This document shows, piece by piece, positions 9,182-17,900 of a stretch of 64,000 bases of DNA. The notes beneath the pieces were generated by a model. It had not been told where the DNA came from and did not search any database. It saw nothing but the letters and a program-made list of their open reading frames with translations. Each line of letters starts with the position of its first letter. The first letter of the stretch is position 1. The stretch comes from Cryomorpha sp963741985. GTDB lineage: Bacteria > Bacteroidota > Bacteroidia > Flavobacteriales_D > Cryomorphaceae. A program made the position numbers and the translations under genes. Where the stretch lies: NCBI GenBank assembly GCA_963741985.1, contig CAVUKD010000004.1, positions 186,001 to 250,000 on the forward strand, given 5' to 3'.

Positions 9182-9528
9182 ATGGGTTAATCTGATTGAA
9201 GGGGCAAATTAGAGCTTTTAAACTCTTAAGTCAATAGCACTCAACAATTGAATTTTTATAAATAGCTTAAACATGACTTTAGCCAGATGAAGCCATCCTA
9301 ATTACCTATGTATAGAGTTAATTTATAGAGATCACATCTATTAAAAAGCTTTCGATAAAGCTTTAAAATGGTTAAGTCGCCCCGGGCCAATGGAAGCAGT
9401 TAAACTTCTCAGCCGGTATTTTTCAAAGAATTAGAATTGGTCTCGTATCACGGAAATTTCATTTAAAACCGCTTTAGTTCGTATTTTTGCAATTCATTTT
9501 AAAAGAATCCTATTCCGAATATTAGCCG
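9182..9528. promoter_or_regulatory. Divergent intergenic region upstream of the Crp/Fnr regulator
   Basis: About 347 bases, AT-rich, with no supported gene. A -7 box TATTTTTG at 9482-9489 on the plus strand fits the lineage consensus TAnnTTTG and lies 39 bases before the regulator ATG. Two copies of the palindrome AAAGCTTT at 9345-9352 and 9357-9364, separated by CGAT, could be an operator. No -33 TTTG element was found at the usual spacing. Confidence 0.45.
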
Positions 9529-10158
9529 ATGGATATTGCTGCACATTTCAAAAACATCTTCGAACCCAAACTTCTTGCCGAACTTGAGGAAAAAGCCAAA
9601 CCTCTTACCGCTAAGGCCGGCGATGTAATTCTCGATATTGGTCAAATCGTTCGCGTAATGCCGCTAGTGTTGAAAGGAACGATTAAAATAACCCGAATGG
9701 ACAGCGAAGGCCGCGAAATACTGCTCTATTATGTGAACGCCGATGAAGGTTGTGCCATGACGTTTACTTGCTGCATGGAGCAGTATCCCAGTGAAATTAA
9801 AGCCACAGCAGAGGATGACCTAGAAATGATCGGTATTCCTATCGAACTGATGGACAGATGGATAATGACCTACTCGACTTGGAAAAGTTTTGTAATGCGC
9901 ACTATACGAGATCGTTTTAACGAGCTCTTGCTTACCGTCGATCAAATTGCTTTTCAAAAACTTGACGAGAGACTGGTTCATTATCTCAAGCAGAAATCGG
10001 AAGTGACCGGCAGCCGTTTAATCAACCTCTCGCACGAGCAAATAGCGCAAGAACTGGCTTCATCTCGCGTGGTAATATCGCGTCTCCTCAAGCGACTCGA
10101 AAACGATAAAAAGGTCTTGCTTTATCGAAATCAAATCAAGTTATTGAACGAATTGTAA
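9529..10158 (+). CDS. Crp/Fnr family transcriptional regulator
   Basis: A 209-residue regulator with an N-terminal cyclic-nucleotide-binding-like beta-roll (about residues 15-115) and a C-terminal winged helix (about 160-205) whose recognition helix reads SHEQIAQELASSRVVISRLLKRLE. The sensor domain has a cysteine group (CAMTFTCC, near residues 79-86), which invites a redox, persulfide or metal signal rather than cAMP; this is inference. It opens the sulfur-metabolism cluster on the same strand. A 12-base motif found upstream of two cluster genes is a candidate binding site. Its own promoter is probably the box at 9482-9489. Confidence 0.92.
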   Translation: MDIAAHFKNIFEPKLLAELEEKAKPLTAKAGDVILDIGQIVRVMPLVLKGTIKITRMDSEGREILLYYVNADEGCAMTFTCCMEQYPSEIKATAEDDLEMIGIPIELMDRWIMTYSTWKSFVMRTIRDRFNELLLTVDQIAFQKLDERLVHYLKQKSEVTGSRLINLSHEQIAQELASSRVVISRLLKRLENDKKVLLYRNQIKLLNEL

Positions 10159-10197
10159 CAAAAGTTGCTGACTTTTGAAGTTCATTAAGAGAACTTC
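10154..10197 (+). promoter_or_regulatory. Candidate operator with two inverted repeats
   Basis: Just at the end of the regulator gene lie the motif TGTAACAAAAGT (10154-10165), a perfect inverted repeat CAAAAGT / ACTTTTG (10159-10165, 10171-10177), and an adjoining perfect inverted repeat GAAGTTC / GAACTTC (10177-10183, 10191-10197). All precede the DUF2892 gene by under 85 bases. A regulator site or an attenuating hairpin are both possible. Confidence 0.45.
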
Positions 10198-10233
10198 GCA
10201 GGGAATATTTCAAGCTTAAAATAAAATAAGACA

Positions 10234-10452
10234 ATGAAGAAGAATATGGGATTAGTTGACAAGACCGTTCGAATCCTTTTGGCAGTGGCAATCGCAGCAC
10301 TTTATTTCACAGGACAAATAAGTGGAACGGTAGCAATCGTTCTCGGGGTGCTCGCAATCGTATTTGTTATTACCAGCTTTATAAGCTTTTGCCCGCTTTA
10401 TTTGCCCTTTGGTATTTCAACAAGAAAAGCGAAGGAAAAAAAATTAAATTGA
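10234..10452 (+). CDS. DUF2892 membrane protein
   Basis: A 72-residue inner-membrane protein with two hydrophobic helices (about residues 11-30 and 32-52) and the family signature MGLVDKTVRILLA at the start and FCPLYLPFGIST at the end. DUF2892 (YgaP-C) segments are often fused to, or encoded with, rhodanese domains. Its position between a Crp/Fnr regulator and a persulfide dioxygenase-rhodanese protein agrees with that. A role in sulfide or thiosulfate handling at the membrane is likely, but the chemistry is not known. The single Cys in the FCP motif may matter. Confidence 0.9.
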   Translation: MKKNMGLVDKTVRILLAVAIAALYFTGQISGTVAIVLGVLAIVFVITSFISFCPLYLPFGISTRKAKEKKLN

Positions 10453-10467
10453 AGGCTGTTTTATAAA

Positions 10468-10512
10468 TGTAACAAATGTAACCGTCTAAAACGAGGGACT
10501 CCAGTACTTTTG
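10468..10512 (+). promoter_or_regulatory. Promoter and candidate regulator site of the persulfide dioxygenase gene
   Basis: The motif TGTAACAAATGT (10468-10479) repeats the one at 10154. It forms part of a 9-base tandem repeat AAATGTAAC. It is followed by a consensus -7 box TACTTTTG (10505-10512), which ends only five bases before the ATG at 10518. This predicts a leaderless or nearly leaderless mRNA. Confidence 0.55.
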
Positions 10513-10517
10513 ACCCC

Positions 10518-11891
10518 ATGAAAATAAAACAATTCGAAGACAAAAACTTAGCGCACTTTTCATACGCCATTCTGAGTGGCAATGAAATCGCTTTGATTGA
10601 CCCGGCGCGAGATCCGCAACCCTATTACCATTTTGCGAAAGCGCACCAAGCCAATATCACTACGGTAATCGAGACACATCCCCACGCTGATTTTGTGAGC
10701 AGCCATTTGGAAATTCACGAGACAACAGGCGCAACGATATATGTAAGCAAATTGCTCGGTGCAGACTATCCGCACACCAGTTTCGACGATGGCGACTCGA
10801 TTACATTGGGCGAGGTCTCGCTGAAGTCAATCAATACTCCCGGCCATTCGCCAGATAGCATTAGCATCTTGGCTGTAAATGCCAACGGAAAAGCAGAAGC
10901 GATATTCACAGGTGACACCTTGTTTATTGGAGATTGTGGCCGTCCGGATCTACGTGAATCGGTTGGTAACCTGAAAGCTGCTAAACGCGATTTAGCTCGA
11001 TCTATGTACCATTCCCTTCGCGAAAAATTGATGACTATTGCAGATGATGTAGTGGTTTATCCAGCCCACGGGGCCGGTAGCTTATGTGGAAAAGGGCTGA
11101 GTGAAGCCAATTCTAGCACCATCGGTCAGGAAAAGTTGGTAAACTGGAGCCTTCAGGAAATGCCTGAAGAGAAATTTATTGAGGCGCTGACAGCCGACCA
11201 GCCTTTTATCCCAAAATATTTCGTGTGGGATGTAGAAATGAATAAGAAAGGGGCAGCACATTATCTCCAATCTATTGAAAAAGTGCCACACCGTGACCCA
11301 GTGACGACTTCATCAAGTGCAAACTCACTTAAAAAAGACATCACAATTATTGATACGCGCCCACATGAGATTTACAAAAAGGCGCACCTGAAAAATGCGA
11401 TTAACCTAATGGACGATACGAAATTCGAAACCTGGTTAGGAAGTATAGTGGCACCTAAAGAACCATTTTACCTTATTGCTGAAACCGATACCGAGCTCGA
11501 CACACTCATTTCACGTATTGCTAAAATTGGATATGAAGAACAAATTGAACAGGCATTCACCTCTGATTACGGCGACACCCAGTCAGATATATTTGATCTC
11601 GAAGCGTTTAAAAATGATCCGGAAAATTATTTAATAGTGGACATTCGAAATTCATCAGAGGTTGGAGATGGATTGTTATTTGAATCTGCGCTTCATATTC
11701 CACTTCACGAATTACGTGAGCGATACGGAGAAATCCCAACCACAAAACCAATTGTCGTACATTGTGCTGGTGGATACCGAAGTGCTGCGGGAGAGAGTAT
11801 TATCAAATCAAAAGTTAAAAACACAGCTTCAGTTTATGATCTTAGTGAAGCGATAAAAGCGTTTGATAATGAACTTCATCCTCAAGTATAA
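10518..11891 (+). CDS. Persulfide dioxygenase-like MBL hydrolase fused to two rhodanese domains
   Basis: A 457-residue fusion. The N-terminal metallo-beta-lactamase fold has the ETHE1-type pattern: HPHADF at about 53-58, TPGHSPDS, GDTLFIGDCGRPDL near 131-144, and PAHG near 182. It is expected to oxidise glutathione or other persulfides to sulfite with a mononuclear iron. A first rhodanese domain (about 270-355) lacks a catalytic Cys, while a second (about 360-457) keeps it in VHCAGGYRSA near 415. Such fusions couple persulfide oxidation with sulfane-sulfur transfer. The gene is the centre of the cluster, and its 3' end overlaps the next gene by 29 bases. Confidence 0.93.
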   Translation: MKIKQFEDKNLAHFSYAILSGNEIALIDPARDPQPYYHFAKAHQANITTVIETHPHADFVSSHLEIHETTGATIYVSKLLGADYPHTSFDDGDSITLGEVSLKSINTPGHSPDSISILAVNANGKAEAIFTGDTLFIGDCGRPDLRESVGNLKAAKRDLARSMYHSLREKLMTIADDVVVYPAHGAGSLCGKGLSEANSSTIGQEKLVNWSLQEMPEEKFIEALTADQPFIPKYFVWDVEMNKKGAAHYLQSIEKVPHRDPVTTSSSANSLKKDITIIDTRPHEIYKKAHLKNAINLMDDTKFETWLGSIVAPKEPFYLIAETDTELDTLISRIAKIGYEEQIEQAFTSDYGDTQSDIFDLEAFKNDPENYLIVDIRNSSEVGDGLLFESALHIPLHELRERYGEIPTTKPIVVHCAGGYRSAAGESIIKSKVKNTASVYDLSEAIKAFDNELHPQV

Positions 11892-12117
11892 ATTAGCTAT
11901 CATCGGAATAGCGCTGGGTGCCATTGCCGGGTATCTTTATTACCATTTTGTGGGTTGTGCTTCGGGCACTTGCGCGATCACATCTCAACCTGTGAACAGC
12001 ACTCTTTACGGTGCCTTGATGGGTGGATTGCTCTTTACAAGCTTCAAAAAAGACAAAAATATTACAGAACAAAATAATAATACAATTGATGGAAAATCAG
12101 AAAGTAACGATCGTTGA
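11863..12117 (+). CDS. DUF6132-family small membrane protein
   Basis: An 84-residue protein with two hydrophobic helices. The conserved core GYLYYHFVGCASGTCAITS contains two cysteines spaced CxxxxC, followed by STLYGALMGGLLF. This pattern is found in small proteins encoded with rhodaneses and YeeE-type transporters in Bacteroidota, and the cysteines suggest a link to sulfur, but no function is established. The ATG at 11863 lies inside the preceding gene. An ATG at 11869 would also serve. Its end overlaps the following rhodanese start by 29 bases, which suggests translational coupling. Confidence 0.8.
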   Translation: MIMNFILKYKLAIIGIALGAIAGYLYYHFVGCASGTCAITSQPVNSTLYGALMGGLLFTSFKKDKNITEQNNNTIDGKSESNDR

Positions 12118-12352
12118 TGTAAGAACACCCGGTGAATTTATGGGAGGTCGTGTAAGTGGAAGTATTAATATTCCCTTGCAGGAAATTGAGCAACGAATTG
12201 ATGAAATAAAATCACTGGAAAAACCGCTCATCTTATGTTGTGCAAGTGGCGCGAGAAGCGGTCAGGCAGCCAATTTCCTTAACAGTCGGGGAATAGAATG
12301 CGAAAACGGCGGTGGCTGGATGGAAGTCAATTTTAAATATCAAAATAACTAA
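12089..12352 (+). CDS. Single-domain rhodanese-like sulfurtransferase
   Basis: An 87-residue rhodanese domain. The start at 12089 is preferred over 12023, because MENQKVTIVDVRTPGEF is the natural beginning of the fold and the longer frame reads antiphase through DUF6132. The active-site loop is LCCASGARSGQAANFL, with the catalytic Cys as the second of the CC pair near residue 53. It is presumed to carry sulfane sulfur for the neighbouring persulfide dioxygenase. It is a close paralogue of the next gene (shared SGSINIPLQ / RGSVNIPLQ, CCASG, NGGGW), so a tandem duplication is likely. Confidence 0.88.
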   Translation: MENQKVTIVDVRTPGEFMGGRVSGSINIPLQEIEQRIDEIKSLEKPLILCCASGARSGQAANFLNSRGIECENGGGWMEVNFKYQNN

Positions 12353-12358
12353 AAAGCT

Positions 12359-12673
12359 ATGTTTCAAGGTTTAAAAGCTCTTTTTGGTGGTGGGCCGAAA
12401 GTTGATTACAAAGTAATAGTCAAAAGCGGTGCGCAGATTATAGACGTGCGCACTCGAGGTGAATTTCAGTCAGGTCATATCAGAGGTTCTGTAAATATTC
12501 CTCTTCAGGATTTGAATAACCGAATGTCCAAGATCAAAAAAGATAAGCCGGTTATTACGTGCTGCGCCTCTGGAATGCGGAGTGCTTCCGCCAAGCGAGT
12601 TCTCAAATCGAACGGATTTACAGAAGTGCATAACGGAGGCGGCTGGACGAGTTTACAGGGGAAGATTAGGTGA
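12359..12673 (+). CDS. Single-domain rhodanese-like sulfurtransferase, second copy
   Basis: A 104-residue protein starting six bases after the previous stop. A short N-terminal extension (MFQGLKALFGGGPKVDYK) precedes the rhodanese fold. IIDVRTRGEFQSGHIRGS and the active loop ITCCASGMRSASAKR are present. It is similar to the upstream copy but carries a basic C-terminus. The two copies may act in series or on different acceptors; this cannot be decided here. It is the last gene of the cluster, and no clear terminator follows before the convergent hydrolase. Confidence 0.88.
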   Translation: MFQGLKALFGGGPKVDYKVIVKSGAQIIDVRTRGEFQSGHIRGSVNIPLQDLNNRMSKIKKDKPVITCCASGMRSASAKRVLKSNGFTEVHNGGGWTSLQGKIR

Positions 12674-12784
12674 GATGAATAGCAGAGTCTTTCGTCTCGA
12701 GATGGGAAGTGCAGGTATGCGATAAATTGGTCTTGCTGTGGAGTGGCCTCGGGATAATTCGCGAGGATACAATCGCGAGGATTC

Positions 12785-13720
12785 TTACTTCGACCGGATG
12801 AAATCAGAAATCTCAATCAAGACCTTAGGAGTGATGGGAAATGAAGGATCCGAATAGGTTTTCAGATTGGCTTCTCGGTCTTCCGAAACCGTTTTCAGTA
12901 CATGATTCATTCCAGGTATGAGTACCAGTTTCGCATCTGGCTTGGCTTCTTGAAGTAGCTCAGCATCTTTTACTGTCACTTGCAGATCGGTTTTTCCCTG
13001 CACAATGAGCACGGGGATTTTGAGTTTTGCAATCTCCGTTTGCGGATTATATCGAAACCAGGAACGGAGATAAGGCTGGACAGATTCACGGAAAAGTGGC
13101 TCCAGAGATTTAGGCATTTCATACACCGTTTTGCCTGCATTTATTGAATCCATTATCACGGTTGCATATTGTCCAAGGATCGGTGACTGCGCAATAATCT
13201 GTCCCTCAATAATCTGATCGGCAGGTCTGCCTGCACCGGAAAGTGATACGAATTTCTGAACATTTCCCTTTTGTGCGACAATCATCCCAATAAGCGATCC
13301 CTCGCTATGCCCAATGATTATAATTGAATCGACATCTGATCTGGAATTGAGAAAATCAACCCATGCTTCAGCATCGTGAACAAATTCGTCGAAAGAAAGC
13401 TGACTTTCAGAAATACTCGAATCCGTGCTGGCTGCCACGCCCCGCTTGTCATACCGCAAACTTGCAATTCCATTCTCAGCAAGACCTTCGGCAAGTAACT
13501 TCAAAGAATTATTTTTCATAACCGGATTATTTCCATCCCGATCAGTTGGCCCTGATCCCGATATAAAGAGTGCTATGGGGAAAGTGCCGACCGCCTTGGG
13601 TTTCAGAAAGGTCCCTCTTAAGGAAATGGAATCTGAAGATATGTCAACCTCCTGATCAACACTTTGCGCACAAGCAATGTGAATACTCAGTAATCCAACA
13701 AGAAAAAGAATGTAATTCAA
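12785..13720 (-). CDS. Exported alpha/beta hydrolase
   Basis: A 311-residue protein with a signal peptide (ILFLVGLLSIHIACAQ) and a serine-hydrolase fold. The oxyanion region is FISGSGPTDRDGN, the nucleophile elbow GHSEGS near residue 138, the likely acid in VQGKTDLQV, and the likely base in PGMNHVLK near 275. It resembles periplasmic alpha/beta hydrolases annotated as dienelactone-hydrolase or prolyl-peptidase-like, but the substrate is unknown. It converges with the rhodanese genes. Just beyond its stop a near-tandem pair of TCGCGAGGAT motifs occurs in the intergenic gap. Confidence 0.88.
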   Translation of the reverse strand: MNYILFLVGLLSIHIACAQSVDQEVDISSDSISLRGTFLKPKAVGTFPIALFISGSGPTDRDGNNPVMKNNSLKLLAEGLAENGIASLRYDKRGVAASTDSSISESQLSFDEFVHDAEAWVDFLNSRSDVDSIIIIGHSEGSLIGMIVAQKGNVQKFVSLSGAGRPADQIIEGQIIAQSPILGQYATVIMDSINAGKTVYEMPKSLEPLFRESVQPYLRSWFRYNPQTEIAKLKIPVLIVQGKTDLQVTVKDAELLQEAKPDAKLVLIPGMNHVLKTVSEDREANLKTYSDPSFPITPKVLIEISDFIRSK

Positions 13721-13755
13721 AGTTATTCCCAGAATTTGGCAAAAAGGTAATCATA

Positions 13756-14202
13756 TTATTCATTCAAAATAGCCCAGGCATTGAAAAATGGTTGGTAAAG
13801 TGAATTTTCACGAATCCATCGGGAAAAAGTCGAATCCTTTTTGTTTATAAAAAGTGCCATACTATTCATCGTATTACTTATTCCTGCTTCGGTTCCATTT
13901 TCGGATTGATAAATAGAATTGGAATCACTAAGCATTACCTCTGGATCGAATACCTCCATCAATGCGCTGATGGTTGAAGGATTATTGATCCGTATTACTC
14001 TTATTTTGGACCCCAATCTTTCCGTCAATTGACGGCAAACCAATATGCCGCGATCCACATTAGGCGTAATAACAAGAACGACCCAATTTTCTGGCATCGC
14101 TGTTTTTTTCTCAATTGGCTTCGGCCTATCGCCCATACTTTTTAAAAAATCAACCTCCTTGCGACTATAATCAGACGTAAATCGGTGGTCTGAATTTGCC
14201 AT
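13756..14202 (-). CDS. Hypothetical protein
   Basis: About 148 residues from the ATG at 14202, which I prefer to 14265 because the extra residues look unrelated. No family is recognised. A central stretch, WVVLVITPNVDRGILVCRQLTERLGSKIRVIRI, alternates strand and helix and then a DPEVMLSD segment follows, vaguely like a receiver or Rossmann-type fold. The acidic-plus-phosphorylation context of a true receiver is not clear, so I do not call it one. No signal peptide is seen. It sits alone between the hydrolase and a TonB-domain gene on the same strand. Confidence 0.6.
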   Translation of the reverse strand: MANSDHRFTSDYSRKEVDFLKSMGDRPKPIEKKTAMPENWVVLVITPNVDRGILVCRQLTERLGSKIRVIRINNPSTISALMEVFDPEVMLSDSNSIYQSENGTEAGISNTMNSMALFINKKDSTFSRWIRENSLYQPFFNAWAILNE

Positions 14203-14322
14203 TGTTCTCAGAATTATTTCCACCACAAAAAAGTGAGTCGGGAAAGGAAATTTTTTCCCGCTCAACTTTTCCGTGTCTCTCTATGTAATTATTTCAGATA
14301 TTCCTATATTAAAAGGAGTTTA

Positions 14323-14820
14323 TTAGCGCAAAGAAAAATTTATATTCAATTGATAACAAGATGTTATCGGCTCTGAATCACTATAGGCAGGTTGCCAATT
14401 CGGCATTGAAGCCAATATTTTCATTACTACATTATTAAATACTTTATCAGGTGATTGGAGGAACGTCAAATTTCCAATAGATCCATCCGGGAGAATGTCA
14501 AATTGAACTTTTACCACTCCGTAAAGTCCCATTTCGCGCGCTTCTTCTGGAAATTCAATTTTGGAATGAATAAAATCATTTACATTCTTGTACTTCCGGG
14601 TCGGGATAAATTCGGGAAATGCTGTCATTCTCCAATTAACATTTTCAACGCGATTTAAATTTGGGGTTGAATTTTCATCTGGAATAGTAACAGCTTGTTC
14701 CTCGTCCGGGCTATTGACAAGTTCGGATAGCTCCTCATATCCGGCACCGGACTGAGCTTGGGCAACGTTAAATGTTAATGTGGCTGAAAAAAGGACGAGC
14801 AACCGAAATGCGTTTTTCAT
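14323..14820 (-). CDS. TonB C-terminal domain protein (periplasmic)
   Basis: A 165-residue protein with a cleavable signal peptide (NAFRLLVLFSATLTFNVAQA) and a C-terminal TonB fold (about residues 85-165) marked by FPEEAREMGLYGVVKVQFDI, PDGSIGNLTFLQSPDKVF and the closing LNINFSLR. Unlike a true TonB energy transducer it has no stable N-terminal anchor or Pro-rich spanning region, so it probably works as a soluble periplasmic domain. Such stand-alone copies are frequent in Bacteroidota. Its position beside the hybrid sensor gene could hint at nutrient uptake, but there is no SusC/SusD pair nearby. Confidence 0.82.
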   Translation of the reverse strand: MKNAFRLLVLFSATLTFNVAQAQSGAGYEELSELVNSPDEEQAVTIPDENSTPNLNRVENVNWRMTAFPEFIPTRKYKNVNDFIHSKIEFPEEAREMGLYGVVKVQFDILPDGSIGNLTFLQSPDKVFNNVVMKILASMPNWQPAYSDSEPITSCYQLNINFSLR

Positions 14821-14988
14821 GGTTTGGCTATTTTAAAATGGTTTTTCTTGTATTAATGAATCCCATTTAAAGTGAACGATACAAATGTATTTTACACCCG
14901 CCAAACCTTGTTTATGCTATGTTGCAAAAACATGTCAATATGTTGTACACCTTGATTAACTGATATTTATAATTACAAAAATCGCAAC

Positions 14989-17900
14989 TTATTTATCACA
15001 ATAAGCTGTGGGCGGCACCCCGTAGACTTTGCTAAAACTCTTTGAAAAATGTGAAACGCTATTGAAACCGCAGGAGTACGCAATCTCGCTCACGTTGCCA
15101 GCATTTGATTTTAAGAGTTGTGCCGCTTGCTCTAATCGGATCCGTTTCAGCAGAGCACTTGGCGATTCATTCGTCAGTTGCATCAACTTACGGTATAGGT
15201 TGCTTCTGCTCTGATTTAACGCTTCAGCCAGGGATTCTATCGTGAAGTCTTCTTCCTTGAAACTTTCAAGAATCACCGTTTTTACTCTTTCGAGAAAAAC
15301 AACATCTTGAGATTCCAGTGTTTCAATTTCAAGATTAATTTTTGAATGATGCTCCTGTTTCTTCAGAAATGTGGATTTGAATCGCTTCCGTGCCTGAAGC
15401 ATATTCTTGATCCGCAATTTCAATTCATGAATATCGAAAGGTTTCGTGATATAATCGTCTGCACCGATTTGGAGCCCTTCGAGTTTGTATTCAATTTCTG
15501 CTTTGGCTGTGAGCAAAATTACCGGAAGGAAACTGTACGCTTTGTCGGCCCTGATGCGCTGAAGCAGTTGCAGGCCATCGCCATCGGGCATCATTACATC
15601 TGAAATAATCACATCAGGAAGATTTTTCTCCATCATCCCAAATGCCGAATTACCAGATTCTGCAACCATAACTTTATACTTATCACAAAGTGAATCAGAA
15701 ACATAAGAACGAATATCAGAATTATCATCTACGATCAAAATAGTCGTTCGATCGGAATCATCAATTTCCAAAATTGAGGGAAAATGGGTGTTATCTTCCA
15801 CTATCGAAGTTGGAACTTCTTGGGGAAGAGCCTCATTTTCAATGAGAATATTCTCCGGGTGGGGTATTTTCAATTCCAATTTATCAAGTTTCGCCAAAGG
15901 AAAAGAAAGCGTAAATACACTTCCCGCTCCTCTGGTACTCTTCACGCCGATCTCGCCGTGATGCAGTTCCGTTATTTCTTTGGTAATAGACAGCCCAATA
16001 CCCGTACCAGGCTGCATTTCTGACTTTTCTACCTGATAAAAACGATCGAATAGATGAGGTAAATGTTCAGGAGCAATGCCTTTCCCGGTATCACTCACGT
16101 GAATTTGCACAGAAGTGTTTGAAGATTCCATTTCAAATCGAATGCGGCCACCGGACGGAGTAAACTTGAAAGCATTGGATAATAAATTGACGACTACCTT
16201 ATCCAAATATTCCGTATCATATTCTATAAAAATATGATCTTCGGGTATTTCGATCTCGAATAGTATTTTTTTAGCATCAGCGAGACCAATGAAAGAATTA
16301 ACAATTTCGGCGATGTAATCGTTAAGTGGCGCAATTTCTAAATTCAGTTTAAGTTTTCCAGCTTCGAGCTTGGCTATTTCGAGCAATTGCTCTACAAGGC
16401 GCATAAGTCGATTTGCATTTTTCAGACTTACGTCAATCGTATTTCGTTGATAGGCATCTAAATTTTGATTTTGAGGAGTAGTCAATAAATCTCTCAAGGG
16501 TCCGATAATAAGCGTGATCGGAGTACGGAATTCGTGAGAAATATTGGCAAAAAAACGACTTTTTTCCCGATTAAGAACTTCGAGTTTTTCCTTTTGAGTC
16601 TCTGTAATTTGCTGCTCCGCCGCCAAATCTCGTGTACGTTCGTGCACCTCTCTTTCGAGAACGGATTGTTTCACCTTTAACTGATGCAGTCGCCATTTGA
16701 AAATACCGTAGATAACCAACGACAAACCGATCAGAATCAGGAACCAGAACCACCAGGTCTCAATTATTAGTGCTTCTTTATGAATGTCCATTTGAGTAAT
16801 ATCTGTCTCACTGGAGCTTTGATCATAGAAAGCTACAACCTGAAATGCATAATTTCCACCGGGTATATTCGTATAATTTGCTTCACGTCTATCCCCACTT
16901 TCAATCCACTTATCATCAAAACCAACAAGCCTGTATTTAAATCGGATACGATTGGGGGCCAGATACGAAGGTGTGGTAAATTCAATTCTGAAATTTTGCG
17001 TGGTACGGTTTAAATGAATGGTACCATTAAGTCTTTTCATTGATTTTCCATCTACCAAAAAATCTTCAATAACAACCTTGGGAAGTGGTTCGGTAGCCAT
17101 TATCTTTGATGGATCAACACAAACCAAGCCTTCCTGAGTCGCAAACCATAACCGTCCATCGACAGATTTGAGCGCACTATTCTGAAATCCACCGTTTGTT
17201 TCACGGCTCAACATTCCATCTCTATCGGTATATACAGTCGATAATACTTTAGCGGCTTCTCCATCGGCAACAGCTTCCAATTGACCAAAGTCAACCCAAA
17301 ATATACCTTCATTGGTGCCTATCCACAATCGATTAAAATTATCTAAAAGGAGTGAATTCAAGCTTTCAGAATAGAGTCCCTGCATCTTGCCGATGTAATT
17401 TATTTCCCCCGTATTAGGATTTATTCGATTGAGTCCACGGTCTTCGCTGGCCACCCAAATATTCCCTCTTGGATCGGCATACAAGGAGCGAATATTATCG
17501 CTCGACAAACCATCCCTTTTCGTAAAATATCGATTTTCTTTGGTCCCATAATTATACCATCTCACCCCATGTCCATTCGTGGCCATCCAAAGATTTCGCC
17601 CATGCGTTTCGAGAATATAGCGAACCGGAAAATCCGGAATAGTATCGCCATCTGAAACCTGGTGAGCTGTATCGCTTTTTAAAAGGAATACACCCTGGAG
17701 CGTCCCAAACCATTTGGAAGAATCTGCAGATGTGTGCATTGCAAAGATTTCATTTGTTAAGCCGCGCACTCTTGCAAATTTCATTTTGTTTAGGTCAGAT
17801 TCATCAAAATTGCTTTTACTCTTGATGTAACCAATGTATAAATGTCCATTCAAATCTTCTCCAAAAGTGGAAGTAACACCCATTTCACTTGAATTCTCGA

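Noticed and set aside
9660..9900. The Crp/Fnr protein as a cAMP receptor served by the membrane cyclase at 56.7 kb.
   Set aside because: The cyclic-nucleotide pocket arginine and serine pattern of Crp is not evident, and the cysteine group suggests a different signal. The distance alone gives no support.
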